A stretch of DNA of 64,000 bases, from positions 46,225-110,224 of the forward strand of contig VBEC01000020.1 of assembly GCA_005883615.1 (NCBI GenBank). The letters are read 5' to 3'. The notes beneath the pieces are model-generated. The model saw nothing but the letters and a program-made list of their open reading frames with translations, was not told the DNA's origin and did not search any database. Positions within the stretch are counted from its first letter, which is position 1, and each line of letters begins with the position of its first letter. The translations under genes and the position numbers were made by a program. Below are positions 34,960 to 44,368 of the stretch, in pieces. This DNA comes from Chloroflexota bacterium (GTDB taxonomy: Bacteria > Chloroflexota > Limnocylindria > Limnocylindrales > CSP1-4).

Positions 34960-35535
34960 TCAGCGACCTGGGCCCCGCGCGGGAGCAGTTCGGTCGACGG
35001 TTACAGGTCGGCCGCGGGTCGCGGAGCGGGCCACCCGCAGCGCTTCCGATTCCTCGTCGGACAGGGCGCCGTCCGAGCGACCGGCCGCCAGGGCCTTGGC
35101 ATAGATCCGTGTCCCGGTCCGAGCGTGAAGGCTGCTGATGATGAAGCCATCTTCCTCGGCATCCAGCAGGGCGAGAGCAAAGCTCTGGTTGCCGCCCGTG
35201 TCCTCGAACGGGTTGTAGCGCACGAGGCCGACGCGCTGGAACGCTCGGCGGCCGTTGGCCTCGAGCGTGGCCGCCCGCCCCGCCAGTTCGTCCAGATGCG
35301 CGGCCACCTCATAGACCTTGTTGAGGTGGGCCTGCAGAACACCTTCCAGAGACGCCGCATCCGATCCCCGCGTCAACTGGCCAAGGCGTTGGTCGAGCCG
35401 CCGTGCCCGACGGGCGGTGAGGAGAAGCGCGATCACCGTCAGAAACAGCGCGGCGACAAGGGCTGCGACGACGGCGCCGATGTTGGCCGAGACGACGGCG
35501 TTCAGGTCGATCGCCCGATCCTCCAGGGAGCGCAC
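34960..35535 (-). CDS. DUF4446-family membrane protein
   Basis: A 191-residue protein with one N-terminal membrane helix (IGAVVAALVAALFLTVIALL) and a helical linker. The conserved DUF4446 core is RVGLVRYNPFEDTGGNQSF, followed by ALALLDAEEDGFIISSLHAR. This family is common in Firmicutes, where it often lies near chromosome-segregation genes; its function is unknown. The start is GTG. Downstream by 60 bases is the helicase-nuclease gene. The C-terminal tail is Arg/Ser/Ala-rich. Confidence 0.82.
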   Translation of the reverse strand: MRSLEDRAIDLNAVVSANIGAVVAALVAALFLTVIALLLTARRARRLDQRLGQLTRGSDAASLEGVLQAHLNKVYEVAAHLDELAGRAATLEANGRRAFQRVGLVRYNPFEDTGGNQSFALALLDAEEDGFIISSLHARTGTRIYAKALAAGRSDGALSDEESEALRVARSATRGRPVTVDRTAPARGPGR

Positions 35536-35685
35536 GTGGCAGTCAGGCGAGTCTAGCAGGGCCCACTTGGCCGGCCAGGCACCCGACGGGCACGCGAGGA
35601 CGGATGCTATTCTCGGCCCGGTTCTGGCGGGCGCGACATCGGCCCCGCATCCCCACGATCGATCATTTGGGAGGTCTTCCCAGGA
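35536..35685. promoter_or_regulatory. Divergent promoter region
   Basis: This gap separates the DUF4446 gene from a plus-strand tail-anchored protein gene. TATTCT at 35608-35613 is a fair -10 element for the plus-strand gene, but no good -35 was found. Confidence 0.35.
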
Positions 35686-36093
35686 ATGGCGAAGCGTTCG
35701 CGTGGCTCCAGCCGACCGGGACGCCGTGCACCCAAGGGGCGCTCGGCAAGGCCCGCGGAACCCGCCCGGCCGAGCCGGCCCCCGACGGCTCTGAGCCAGA
35801 CCGAGGAAGCGCGAGCAGCCGAGCTCGAAGCTCAGATCGTGGCCCAGGAGCGCGCCGCCGAATCCGAGCGCCTGCGCGCCGCCCGAACGTCGGGCCGCGC
35901 TCGAGATGAAGCACTGCCTGCCGGCCCGGCCGGACGCGGGCGATCCGGCGGGTTGCTGGCGGCGCGAGCGAGCGAGGAGTACACGTACGTCGTCCGCGAC
36001 GTCCGTCGCATCGTGACGGTCGGGGGCGGCCTGATCCTGATCATGGCCGTCCTCTTCGTCCTGATCGACGTCCTGAACGTCATCAAACTCTAG
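35686..36093 (+). CDS. Tail-anchored membrane protein of unknown function
   Basis: A 135-residue protein. The first ~95 residues are Arg/Ala/Pro/Glu-rich and likely disordered with one charged helical stretch (EEARAAELEAQIVAQERAAE). One C-terminal membrane helix (GGGLILIMAVLFVLIDVLNV) ends four residues before the stop. This is the shape of a tail-anchored protein. No enzyme motif is present. The ATG is close to AGGA, with a stronger GGGAGG further upstream. Confidence 0.65.
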   Translation: MAKRSRGSSRPGRRAPKGRSARPAEPARPSRPPTALSQTEEARAAELEAQIVAQERAAESERLRAARTSGRARDEALPAGPAGRGRSGGLLAARASEEYTYVVRDVRRIVTVGGGLILIMAVLFVLIDVLNVIKL

Positions 36094-36267
36094 GCCCGCA
36101 CCGCCTCTGCGAGGCGTCCAAAAGCCCGCGATTCCCGGGCACCCCGGGCGGTCTCGATGCCCCTCGCCGTCCCGCTCGCGGCTCCCCCGAAGGTCCTATC
36201 GACACGCTGCCTGAGGGTCCCTACGTTGGCGCCTCCCGGGGGTGTACTTGGAGTGAGCGCCAGGCGA
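36094..36267. other. Intergenic region before the GGDEF/HD-GYP gene
   Basis: About 170 GC-rich bases. The open frame of the following gene extends upstream into this segment, but the residues encoded are not domain-like. CCCGGG inverted repeats near 36135-36150 may form a weak hairpin after the tail-anchored protein gene. No RNA element was recognised. Confidence 0.3.
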
Positions 36268-38148
36268 ATGATGTCGGTAGGGTCGATGCCGCGTCTTCGT
36301 GGACGCTCGAAGCTCCTGCTCCTGGTCTTCGCAGCGAGCCTGTCGCTCGTCGTAGTCACGTGCCTGGCGCTGGCGACCCTCGTATCCATACACGTCACCG
36401 ATGCGGCGCTCCAATCGAGCGTCGACGCGGATGCCTCGCTCGTCCGTGCCTTCGTTGCCAAGGAGCTGAAGCCGTCCGATCTTGTGCTGGGCGGCGTCGA
36501 CGGCGCGCGTCGGGTGGAGATCGAGACGCGGCTGCGCGATCTTGTCGATCCGGAGACCGGGACGCTCCGGGTCAAGGTTTTCGGTCCCGACGGCACCGTG
36601 CTGTTCAGCGACGTACCCGAGATCGCCGGCAAGAACTTCGGTCTGGAGGACGACCTCCGCCAGGCATTCGGCGGGACGCCGTTTGCGGACGTGACCACCG
36701 GAAGGTCCGGCGAAGAGCGCGACGAGAACGCGCTTGGCGCGCCGATGGTGCTCGAGGAATACCTGCCCATCAAAGAGGACCTGCCCACCAAAACCGACCC
36801 AAGCGTGATCGCGGTGTTCGAGGTCTACCGGGATGCCGCGAAGTTGCTCGCCACGGTTGGCGTGGCGCGTCGGGACGCAGTCATGGTCACCGTGACGGCA
36901 TCTGTGATCCTGGCCGTCCTGCTGTACCTGATCTTCCGCGCGGCGCAGCGCCGGCTGACTCGGCAGACCAGGGAGCTCGTGGAAGCCACTCGACGCGACG
37001 CCCTCACGGGCTTGCTCAACCATGGAGCCGTGGTCGCCGACCTTGCGGCCCAGCTCGAATCCGGGCGCGAGGCAGGCGGCTCCGGGCTGGGGTCGGTCGG
37101 CGTTGCCCTGGTCGACATCGACAACTTCCGGCTGTTGAACGACACCCACGGCCACGGCGCCGGTGACGCGGGGCTCCTCGAGGTCGCCCGACTTTTGCGC
37201 GCCGAACTCTCGCAGGACACGACACTCGGCCGCTACGGACCCGACGAATTCCTCCTGATCGCGCCGCCGCAATGCTCGGCGGACCTGGAGCCTGCGATCG
37301 AGCGCCTCCGCGGCAGGCTGATCGACCTGAGCCTTCAGTTCGGCAGCTCGGAACGGCTGCCCGTGACGGTCAGTGCTGGCCTGTGCTTCTCGCCGGTCCA
37401 CGGCGATGCGGCGACTGAGCTGCTGTCGGTCGCCACGGTGGCACTCGGCGAGGCGAAGGCGAGTGGCGGCGACGGGGTGCGGATCGCGGATGCGCCGAGC
37501 GACGAGATGGGTCGAGCCGAGCGAAGCACCTTCGACGTCCTGTCTGGCCTGGTCATCGCCGTCGACACGAAGGACCGCTACACGAAGCGGCACTCGGAGG
37601 ACGTAGCTCGCTATGCCCTGTTCATCGCCGAGCGGGCGGGTCTCGACCAGGACCTGTGGAGAACGCTGCGGATCGCGGGACTGCTGCACGACGTGGGGAA
37701 GATCGGCATCCCCGACCAGATCCTGCGCAAGCCGGCCGCGTTGTCGGCCGAGGAATACGCGATCGTCAAGCAGCACGTGGCCCTTGGCGACGCGATCGTC
37801 CGCGACCTCCCCAACCTGGATCTCGTTCGGGGCGGCATCCGCCATCACCACGAGCGCTGGGACGGCCAGGGCTACCTGGACGGATTGTCCGGGGAGGACA
37901 TTCCGCTCATCGCCCGGATCCTCTCCGTGGCCGACGCTTTCTCGGCCATGACCACGTCGCGGCCCTACCGCAAGGCACTCTCCGTGAAGGAAGCGCTTCA
38001 TCGACTGGAGGACGCGGCCGGATCGCAGCTGGACGAGAGGTTCGTGGTCGCATTCGTGCAGGGCATCGAAACAGCTCCAAACGCGCCGTTGCCGGGGGAC
38101 GGCCGGCCGATCACCCGAATCTGGACCCCGGAAGCCAGCGTCGCCTGA
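36268..38148 (+). CDS. Membrane GGDEF/HD-GYP protein with altered signature motifs
   Basis: A 626-residue membrane signalling protein. Two helices (~16-38 and ~206-225) bracket an extracytoplasmic sensor of ~165 residues. A GGDEF-type domain follows (DALTGLLNHGAVVADL; VDIDNFRLLNDTHGHGAGD), with the signature reading GPDEF (324-328). The HD domain has LLHDVGKIGIPD (474-475 HD) and IRHHHERWDGQGYLDGL, where the usual GYP reads GYL (535-537). The metal-binding HD and HHERWDG are kept. It probably makes or degrades cyclic di-GMP, or only binds it; the variants leave activity uncertain. ATG 36268 is selected from several nearby. Confidence 0.85.
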   Translation: MMSVGSMPRLRGRSKLLLLVFAASLSLVVVTCLALATLVSIHVTDAALQSSVDADASLVRAFVAKELKPSDLVLGGVDGARRVEIETRLRDLVDPETGTLRVKVFGPDGTVLFSDVPEIAGKNFGLEDDLRQAFGGTPFADVTTGRSGEERDENALGAPMVLEEYLPIKEDLPTKTDPSVIAVFEVYRDAAKLLATVGVARRDAVMVTVTASVILAVLLYLIFRAAQRRLTRQTRELVEATRRDALTGLLNHGAVVADLAAQLESGREAGGSGLGSVGVALVDIDNFRLLNDTHGHGAGDAGLLEVARLLRAELSQDTTLGRYGPDEFLLIAPPQCSADLEPAIERLRGRLIDLSLQFGSSERLPVTVSAGLCFSPVHGDAATELLSVATVALGEAKASGGDGVRIADAPSDEMGRAERSTFDVLSGLVIAVDTKDRYTKRHSEDVARYALFIAERAGLDQDLWRTLRIAGLLHDVGKIGIPDQILRKPAALSAEEYAIVKQHVALGDAIVRDLPNLDLVRGGIRHHHERWDGQGYLDGLSGEDIPLIARILSVADAFSAMTTSRPYRKALSVKEALHRLEDAAGSQLDERFVVAFVQGIETAPNAPLPGDGRPITRIWTPEASVA

Positions 38149-38150
38149 CG

Positions 38151-38945
38151 ATGCGTCCGCTGCCGTCAGCGAGCGGTGGACCCACCCGACCGAGGCACGA
38201 CGCACCTCATCGGGCGCGCCGTGGCCGGCCCATCCTCAATGGAATCGCGGTCAGCGCCGTGGTGCTGATGGCGGGCGGTGCGGCAGCAAACGCGGCCGGA
38301 CCAATGCTCCCGCCGGTGCTGCCAGGTGTTTCGATCCTGCCGAGCCTGTCCGTTCTGCCGAGCCTTTCTATCCTGCCTTCCCTTTCGATCCCGCCCACAC
38401 TCACGCCCTCGCCTGTGTCATCGGTCGTGCCTTCGGTCGCTGCTTCGGTCACGCCGTCGGTCGTGCCATCAGTGAACGCTTCGGCCAGCCCATCGCTGAG
38501 CCCCTCGGTGCCAACGAGCACAGCACCACCAACGGCACCTTCGGGGGCCGCGTCACCCGCTTCGCCGGGTGGTGTCCCGCCAGGAGGCTCAGCGGGCGGA
38601 GGCTCACCGGTCGCCGGCTCGACGTTCCCAGCCGGGGTCGCCGACACGTCACCCGGACCAACACCCGGTACGTCACTCCAATCGCCTCCGGCCCAGGGCG
38701 AATCGGCCGGCGCTACCACGGACGGCTTCCAGGGTCTCGTCGTGCCGGCCCTTCTCGTGGCCGTGCCGAGCATCCTGCTGCTGGCACTGATCGTCGTCCA
38801 GGTCCTCTTCGGGATGGCCTGGCTCCCGATCGTGCGCCGGCACCTCGGAGATCTCGGCATCCGGCGTCGGCTCCCGCATCGGCCGCTGTCCCGCCTCGGC
38901 CATTTCGGATGGGCGGATCGCCTCCCCCGACGCCGGGGAGGCTGA
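38151..38945 (+). CDS. Secreted or surface Pro/Ser/Ala-rich membrane protein
   Basis: A 264-residue low-complexity protein. A basic N-terminus and hydrophobic stretch (LNGIAVSAVVLMAGGAAANA) look like a signal or anchor. LPSLSxLPSLS units and Ser/Val/Pro repeats cover ~60-180. A second helix lies near 205-230 (VVPALLVAVPSILLLALIVV), followed by a basic tail. It begins two bases after the cyclic di-GMP gene stops, so it is co-transcribed and could be its partner or target. No family is assigned. Confidence 0.7.
   Translation: MRPLPSASGGPTRPRHDAPHRARRGRPILNGIAVSAVVLMAGGAAANAAGPMLPPVLPGVSILPSLSVLPSLSILPSLSIPPTLTPSPVSSVVPSVAASVTPSVVPSVNASASPSLSPSVPTSTAPPTAPSGAASPASPGGVPPGGSAGGGSPVAGSTFPAGVADTSPGPTPGTSLQSPPAQGESAGATTDGFQGLVVPALLVAVPSILLLALIVVQVLFGMAWLPIVRRHLGDLGIRRRLPHRPLSRLGHFGWADRLPRRRGG
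38320..38395 (+). repeat. Degenerate LPSLS-coding repeats
   Basis: Imperfect copies of a unit encoding LPSLS plus two residues (for example CTGCCGAGCCTGTCC, CTGCCGAGCCTTTCT, CTGCCTTCCCTTTCG) run in tandem inside the preceding gene. The DNA diverges more than the protein, so the peptide pattern seems to be kept. Confidence 0.7.
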
Positions 38946-39000
38946 CCGAGGCAGAGGTCGAGCATCCGAGCCGTGGAAGACAGCGCGGTACCATCGGTCC

Positions 39001-40533
39001 GTGCCTGCTCGTCGAGCCTCATCCCCATCCGGCCCCCGTGGCGCGCGTCCTGAGCGGCTGTTTCGACCGCCGCCGTCGCAGCAGCCACTGGCGGCCCGGA
39101 TGCGGCCGCGGACGCTCGAAGAGTTCGTCGGCCAGGAGCACCTCGTCGGAGCGGAAGGGCCGCTTCGGCGCTCGGTGGCTCGCGGTTACCTCGGCTCACT
39201 GCTGCTGTGGGGTCCGCCGGGAACCGGCAAGACCAGCCTGGCGCGCCTGCTGGCAGAGGCCGTCGGCGCCAGGTTCATGACTCTTTCTGCGGTGATGAGC
39301 GGTGTTGCCGAGGTCCGCTCCATCATCGCCGGGGCCCAGGAGGACCTTGCCTTGAACGGCGCGCGCACGGTCCTGTTCATCGATGAGATCCATCGCTTCA
39401 ACAAGGCCCAGCAGGACGCGCTGCTGCCCCACGTCGAGGACGGCACCGTGACCCTCATCGGGGCGACCACCGAGAACCCCTACTTCGAGGTCAATTCGGC
39501 GTTGCTTTCACGATTGCGCGTCTGGCGCCTGGAGCCGCTGACGGACGATGGAGTCGCCACGATCGTGCGCCGGGCACTCGACGACAGTGACCGCGGACTG
39601 TCCGGCGAGCTTGGTCCGGCCGGGGGCGTCGCGCTTCCGGACGATGCCTTCGAGCACCTCGTCGACATCGCCGGCGGCGATGCTCGGCAGGCCCTGAACA
39701 TCCTCGAGGGCGCCGTCGCGCTGGCCGAATCGGAGGATCTGCGGGACGAGGCCGGGCGGGTGACGCCCACGTTGTCCGATGTGGAGTCCGCCGCCCAGCA
39801 GCGGGTCCTGGCCTACGACCGGGCCGGCGACGGGCACTACGACACCGCCTCGGCCTTCATCAAGAGCCTCCGCGGCAACGATCCGGACGCCGCGCTGTAC
39901 TGGCTGGCCACGATGGTCGCCGCCGGCGAGGATCCTCGCTTCATCGCCCGACGGCTGATCATTTCGGCCTCCGAAGATGTGGGCAACGCCGACCCGCGGG
40001 CATTGTCGGTCGCCGTGGCGGCCGCCCAGGCGCTGGATTGGGTCGGGCTGCCCGAAGCGCAGTACGCGCTAGCGCAGGCGGCCGCGTACATCGCCACCGC
40101 GCCAAAGTCGAACCGTTCGGGAGCAGCGTATTGGGCGGCGGCGGCCGACGTCGAGAAGCGCGGCGCATTGCCGGTCCCGATGCACCTTCGCAGCGGCACC
40201 CATCACGAGCGAAGAGATTTCGGCATCGGCGTCGGCTACCGCTATCCGCATGACTACGAGGGCGCCGACATCGAACAGCGCTACCTGCCCGACGACCTCG
40301 GTGAGCCCCGCTACTACCGGCCGACCGAGCAGGGCTACGAGGCCACGATTGCTGGCCGGATTGCCGCGCGACAGGAGGCCCGCGATGCTGCCAGGGCGGG
40401 CGGCGGGCCTCGCCGCCAGCAGGTGCCCGCTCCGGCCGTGGACGGGATGAAGGCGGGCGGCCGGATCATGCGTACGCGCGAGGAGAGCCGGGCGAGGCTC
40501 GCGCAGACCGAGAAGCGCGACGCCAACGCGTAG
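39001..40533 (+). CDS. rarA: Replication-associated recombination ATPase RarA/MgsA
   Basis: A 510-residue AAA+ ATPase. [20 protein letters not shown] is Walker A and [20 protein letters not shown] is Walker B with the RarA-specific region. [17 protein letters not shown] is the sensor/arginine-finger region. The C-terminal tetramerisation part ([30 protein letters not shown]) is typical. RarA acts at stalled forks and single-strand gaps. GTG 39001 is preceded by TACCAT six bases upstream, so the transcript may be leaderless. A basic tail of ~60 residues follows the conserved end. Confidence 0.93.
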   Translation: MPARRASSPSGPRGARPERLFRPPPSQQPLAARMRPRTLEEFVGQEHLVGAEGPLRRSVARGYLGSLLLWGPPGTGKTSLARLLAEAVGARFMTLSAVMSGVAEVRSIIAGAQEDLALNGARTVLFIDEIHRFNKAQQDALLPHVEDGTVTLIGATTENPYFEVNSALLSRLRVWRLEPLTDDGVATIVRRALDDSDRGLSGELGPAGGVALPDDAFEHLVDIAGGDARQALNILEGAVALAESEDLRDEAGRVTPTLSDVESAAQQRVLAYDRAGDGHYDTASAFIKSLRGNDPDAALYWLATMVAAGEDPRFIARRLIISASEDVGNADPRALSVAVAAAQALDWVGLPEAQYALAQAAAYIATAPKSNRSGAAYWAAAADVEKRGALPVPMHLRSGTHHERRDFGIGVGYRYPHDYEGADIEQRYLPDDLGEPRYYRPTEQGYEATIAGRIAARQEARDAARAGGGPRRQQVPAPAVDGMKAGGRIMRTREESRARLAQTEKRDANA

Positions 40534-40637
40534 CTCCGCCGGGTACCATCCCCTGGCGACCGCGGGCCAGCTCAGCTCGCGTGGCGGACCCGATAGTCGG
40601 CCAGTTCCAGATCTTGTCCCAGCCCCAGGAGACCAGC

Positions 40638-41855
40638 ATGGACCGCTTCGAGACGAACCTCCGAATCCCCGGGCCGACAAGCCTGCCCTCAACGGTCCGA
40701 GAAGCCGGCTCGCGCCAGATGATCAACCACCGGGGACCTGAGTTCGCTGGGGTACTGGACCGGGTCACGAGCCGGATCCAGCCCTTCTTCGGGACCCGCA
40801 ACGAGATCGTGGTCCTGACCTGTGCCGGAACCGGCGGTCTCGAGGCTGCGATCGTCAACACCTTGTCGCCCGGCGATCCGGTGCTGGCCATCAGCATCGG
40901 TGCCTTCGGCGATCGGTTCGCGAAGATCGCCCAGGCGTACGGCGCCGAGGTGACCAGGCTGGAGGTCGAGTGGGGCGACGCCGCCGACCCCGGCGCGGTC
41001 CGGATGGCGCTGGAATCCAGCCCGGCGGGCGGCTTCAAGGCTGTTCTCATCACGCACAACGAGACCTCGACCGGCGTGATGAACTCGATTCCTGACCTGG
41101 CCCAAGCTATCCGCGACATCGCTCCTGCGGCGCTGATCCTCGTCGACGGCGTGTCAGGCGTCGGTGCCGTCCCATTCGAGCAGGACGCGTGGGGCCTCGA
41201 CGTCGTCGTATCCGGCAGCCAGAAGAGCTGGATGGCGGCGCCGGGCATTGCCCTGGCGAGCCTGTCCGAGCGGGCCTGGGAGGCGACCCGGACCGCGCGG
41301 ATGCCCCGCTTCTATCTGGATCTCGCCAAGCATCGTGACAGCCAGCGCGACGGGCAGACGCCGTGGACCCCGGCCATCGCGGTCATGTTCCAGCTGGACG
41401 TGGCGCTGAAGCACATGGAGCAAGAGGGGCAAGAGGCGATCTTCGCGCGCCACGCCGCGTGCGCCGCAGCGACCAGAGCGGGCCTCAAGGCTCTCGGTTT
41501 CGAGCTCTTCCCGGATCTCGCCGTTGCCTCCCAGACCGTCACCTGCGTTCGGCTTCCCGACGGGCTGGACTGGAAATCGTTCAACGGCGAGCTCAAGGCT
41601 CGCAAGCTCGTCGTGGCTGGAGGCCAGGGCAAGCTCACCGGCCAGGTCTTCCGCGTCGGCCACCTCGGCTCGGTGACACTTGACGAGATCCTCGCGGCGA
41701 TCGGCGTGATCGAAGAAGTCCTGGTCGAGACCGGCCGCGAAGCAACCCCCGGGGCCGGCCTCGCCGCAGCGGAGCGTGCCGGCCTTGCCGCGCTCGAGGC
41801 GGCCGGCCATGCGGCTCCCGATACCTCAAAGCGCATCGCTCGCGCATTCGCGTGA
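40638..41855 (+). CDS. Class V aminotransferase, probably serine or phosphoserine related
   Basis: A 405-residue PLP enzyme. IPGPTSLP is the N-terminal class V signature, and the PLP Lys lies in VVSGSQKSWMAAPG. VLITHNETSTGVMNSIPDL is the cofactor-ring region. Related enzymes act as serine-glyoxylate, alanine-glyoxylate or phosphoserine aminotransferases. The stop overlaps serA by four bases, arguing for use of phosphohydroxypyruvate in serine synthesis, as in organisms lacking standard SerC. The ATG at 40638 follows AGGAG; an earlier frame start is not needed. Confidence 0.85.
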   Translation: MDRFETNLRIPGPTSLPSTVREAGSRQMINHRGPEFAGVLDRVTSRIQPFFGTRNEIVVLTCAGTGGLEAAIVNTLSPGDPVLAISIGAFGDRFAKIAQAYGAEVTRLEVEWGDAADPGAVRMALESSPAGGFKAVLITHNETSTGVMNSIPDLAQAIRDIAPAALILVDGVSGVGAVPFEQDAWGLDVVVSGSQKSWMAAPGIALASLSERAWEATRTARMPRFYLDLAKHRDSQRDGQTPWTPAIAVMFQLDVALKHMEQEGQEAIFARHAACAAATRAGLKALGFELFPDLAVASQTVTCVRLPDGLDWKSFNGELKARKLVVAGGQGKLTGQVFRVGHLGSVTLDEILAAIGVIEEVLVETGREATPGAGLAAAERAGLAALEAAGHAAPDTSKRIARAFA

Positions 41856-43435
41856 GGGTTCTCGTCGCGGAACCCCTCGCCCCGGAGGGGGTCGCGCTGC
41901 TGCGCGTCCACCACGAGGTCGACGAGCGGCCGGATCTGTCGCGTGATGAGCTGTGCGCAGCGATCCCCGAGTACGAGGCATTGCTGGTGCGCAGCCAGGT
42001 CCAGGTCGACGCCGGCCTGATCGAGGCCGGACGCCGGCTGATCGTCATCGGGCGTGCCGGGGTCGGTGTCGACAACGTCGATCTCGAGGCGGCCACGCGA
42101 GCCGGGATCACCGTCGTCAACGCGCCTACCGGCAACACGATCGCCGCCACCGAGCACACGCTTGCGCTCCTCCTCGGGCTCGCGCGCCGGATCGCGGCGG
42201 CCGACGCTTCGGTGCGGCGCGGCGAATGGAAGCGGGCCCAGTTCACCGGCCTCGAGTTGCGCGGCCGGACGCTGGGCATCGTCGGGCTGGGCAAGATCGG
42301 CCAGGCGATCGCGGATCGCGCGCGGGCACTAGAGATGACGATCCTCGCTGTGGACCCCTTCGTGAGCGCCGAGCAGGCTGCGCACCACGGCGTTGAATTG
42401 GTGGATTTCGAGTCGCTCCTGTCGCGCTCGGACGCGATCAGCCTCCATGTGCCCCTGACTCGCACCACGCGAGGGCTGATCGGGGCCAAGGAATTGGCAC
42501 GCATGAAGCCGGGCGCACTCCTGCTCAACGTGTCCCGTGGTGGCGTCGTCGACGAGGCTGCGGTCGCCGAGGCGCTTCGCGAGGATCGCCTGGGTGGTGC
42601 CGGGATCGACGTGTTCGAGGCTGAGCCTCCGGCCGGGTCGCCGTTGCTCGACGCACCGAACACGCTGTTGACACCGCATCTCGGCGCCTCGACGGCCGAG
42701 GCGCAGGTCGCGGTGGCCGAGGAGGTGGCCGACCAGGTCATCGACGTGCTGGCCGGCCGATCGGCGCGGTACGCCGTGAACGCCCCCCTGTTGACTCCAG
42801 AAACGGCCGAGGCGATCGGGCCGTACCTGCCGCTGGCCGAGGTCCTGGGCAAGTTCTTCGCGCAGTTCGCGCGCACGGGCGTGCGAACGCTGACGCTGGA
42901 GATTGCCGGCGAGCCCGCACAGCACGACGGCTCGCCACTCGTCGCGGCCGCGCTCCGCGGACTGCTCGAGACCTCTACGACGGAGCGAGTCAACCTGGTC
43001 AACGCCGGCGCTCTCGCCAAGGCCCGCGGCATCACCGTTGTGGAGCGCCGGACCGGCGAGGCCGATCCCTACGCGGCTCTGCTCACCCTCTCGGGCGAGA
43101 CTGCCGGCGGGATCACGACGGTCGCCGGAACCGTCATGAACGGCGAGCCGCGGTTGACGCGGCTGAACGATTACTGGATCGACATGGCGCCGGCCGACGT
43201 GATGCTAATCACGCGGCACCAGGACAAGCCCGGCACGATGGGCCGGATCGGGCTGATGCTCGGCGAGGCCGACGTGAACATCAGCGGCATGCACCTGGCC
43301 CGCAGCGGACCCCGGGCGGACGCGCTCATGATCCTGGCCCTCGACGACGACGTGCCCGATCCGGTGGCCGCCGCCATTCGGGGCCATGAAGCCGTCCTCG
43401 ACCTATGGGTCATCCGCCTGGGGTCCGAACGCTGA
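41852..43435 (+). CDS. serA: D-3-phosphoglycerate dehydrogenase
   Basis: A 527-residue enzyme of the long SerA type that oxidises 3-phosphoglycerate. LGIVGLGKIGQAIADRA is the NAD motif. Catalytic Arg is in NVSRGGVVDE, Glu in DVFEAEPPAG and His in LLTPHLGAST. An allosteric substrate-binding domain covers ~315-450. The C-terminal ACT domain (MLITRHQDKPGTMGRIGLML) probably binds serine for feedback inhibition. It starts with GTG inside the stop of the aminotransferase gene. Confidence 0.95.
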   Translation: MRVLVAEPLAPEGVALLRVHHEVDERPDLSRDELCAAIPEYEALLVRSQVQVDAGLIEAGRRLIVIGRAGVGVDNVDLEAATRAGITVVNAPTGNTIAATEHTLALLLGLARRIAAADASVRRGEWKRAQFTGLELRGRTLGIVGLGKIGQAIADRARALEMTILAVDPFVSAEQAAHHGVELVDFESLLSRSDAISLHVPLTRTTRGLIGAKELARMKPGALLLNVSRGGVVDEAAVAEALREDRLGGAGIDVFEAEPPAGSPLLDAPNTLLTPHLGASTAEAQVAVAEEVADQVIDVLAGRSARYAVNAPLLTPETAEAIGPYLPLAEVLGKFFAQFARTGVRTLTLEIAGEPAQHDGSPLVAAALRGLLETSTTERVNLVNAGALAKARGITVVERRTGEADPYAALLTLSGETAGGITTVAGTVMNGEPRLTRLNDYWIDMAPADVMLITRHQDKPGTMGRIGLMLGEADVNISGMHLARSGPRADALMILALDDDVPDPVAAAIRGHEAVLDLWVIRLGSER

Positions 43436-44319
43436 CAGCTCGGGCCGCCGGGTCGCCTCGACGCCCCCGCGAACTGCCGGTACCCCCAGAACTCGACGCG
43501 AGCATCGCCTTGCTGCGGCACGGCGAGTCGGTGTTCATTGCCGAGAACCGGTTCCAGGGCCAACACGACACGCCGCTGACGCCGTTCGGCGCGCGCCAGG
43601 CGGCGCTGGCCGCCGTACGGCTCGCCCGACCAACCGACCCGCCGGCGCTCCCCCTTCCGGCGACGCCACCGATCGAAATCGCGCACTCCCCGCTGTCGCG
43701 TGCTGCCGCGACAGCCATGGCTGTCGCAAACGCGCTGGCGGCCGGCCGGACGAACTCCCCCGCAGCCGAGCGGCAGCCACCACCCGTGCTTCGACCCGAA
43801 ACCGGATTGGCCGAAATCGGCCAGGGCGAGTGGGAGGGCCTCCACAGGGACGAGGTCGAGGCCCGCTACGGCACGATCCTCGCCACATGGCGCACACGAC
43901 CGCTCGAAGCGAATGCGCCCGGAGGCGAGCGGCTCGTGGACGCGGCCGTGCGAGTCAGGTCCACCCTGGTCGGAGTGCTCGATCGTCTGACCGATGCCCA
44001 GGGATCGGATCGCGCGGCTGGACGCCCCCATGTTGCCGGCTATCCCGGTCCAGCCGACGCCGATCGGCCATGGACAATGCTGGTCGGCCACGACGGCATC
44101 TTCAAGCTCGTGGTCCTGTCCGTACTCGGGCTGCCCATCGAGGCGTTTTGGGCATTTCCTTTCGCCTTGTGCGGGATCTCGATCCTCGAGCTGCGCGCCG
44201 GCCGAGGCATCCTGCGCGCACACAACCTGACGGAGCACCTGGCCGCGCTTGAAACCGCGGTGGGCCACCCGCGAACAGCCGCCCCAGCGACTTCGGAGGA
44301 GCGCGGCGGAGGACTCTAG
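43405..44319 (+). CDS. Histidine-type phosphatase, candidate phosphoserine phosphatase
   Basis: A 304-residue phosphoglycerate-mutase-like phosphatase. The catalytic motif is LLRHGESVFIAENRFQGQHD, followed by DTPLTPFGARQAAL, IAHSPLSRAAATA and LAEIGQGEWEGLHRDEVEA; the second His is in MLVGHDGIFKLV. Metal-independent phosphoserine phosphatases of this superfamily are known in Hydrogenobacter. Its 31-base overlap with serA, in an operon with an aminotransferase, makes it the likely last enzyme of serine synthesis. General sugar-phosphate phosphatase activity is the alternative. The C-terminus is disordered. Confidence 0.8.
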   Translation: MGHPPGVRTLTARAAGSPRRPRELPVPPELDASIALLRHGESVFIAENRFQGQHDTPLTPFGARQAALAAVRLARPTDPPALPLPATPPIEIAHSPLSRAAATAMAVANALAAGRTNSPAAERQPPPVLRPETGLAEIGQGEWEGLHRDEVEARYGTILATWRTRPLEANAPGGERLVDAAVRVRSTLVGVLDRLTDAQGSDRAAGRPHVAGYPGPADADRPWTMLVGHDGIFKLVVLSVLGLPIEAFWAFPFALCGISILELRAGRGILRAHNLTEHLAALETAVGHPRTAAPATSEERGGGL

Positions 44320-44368
44320 GCGGCGCGCCGGACTGAGCCTGCCCCGCGCCGTGCCGTCCTGGCTCGGC

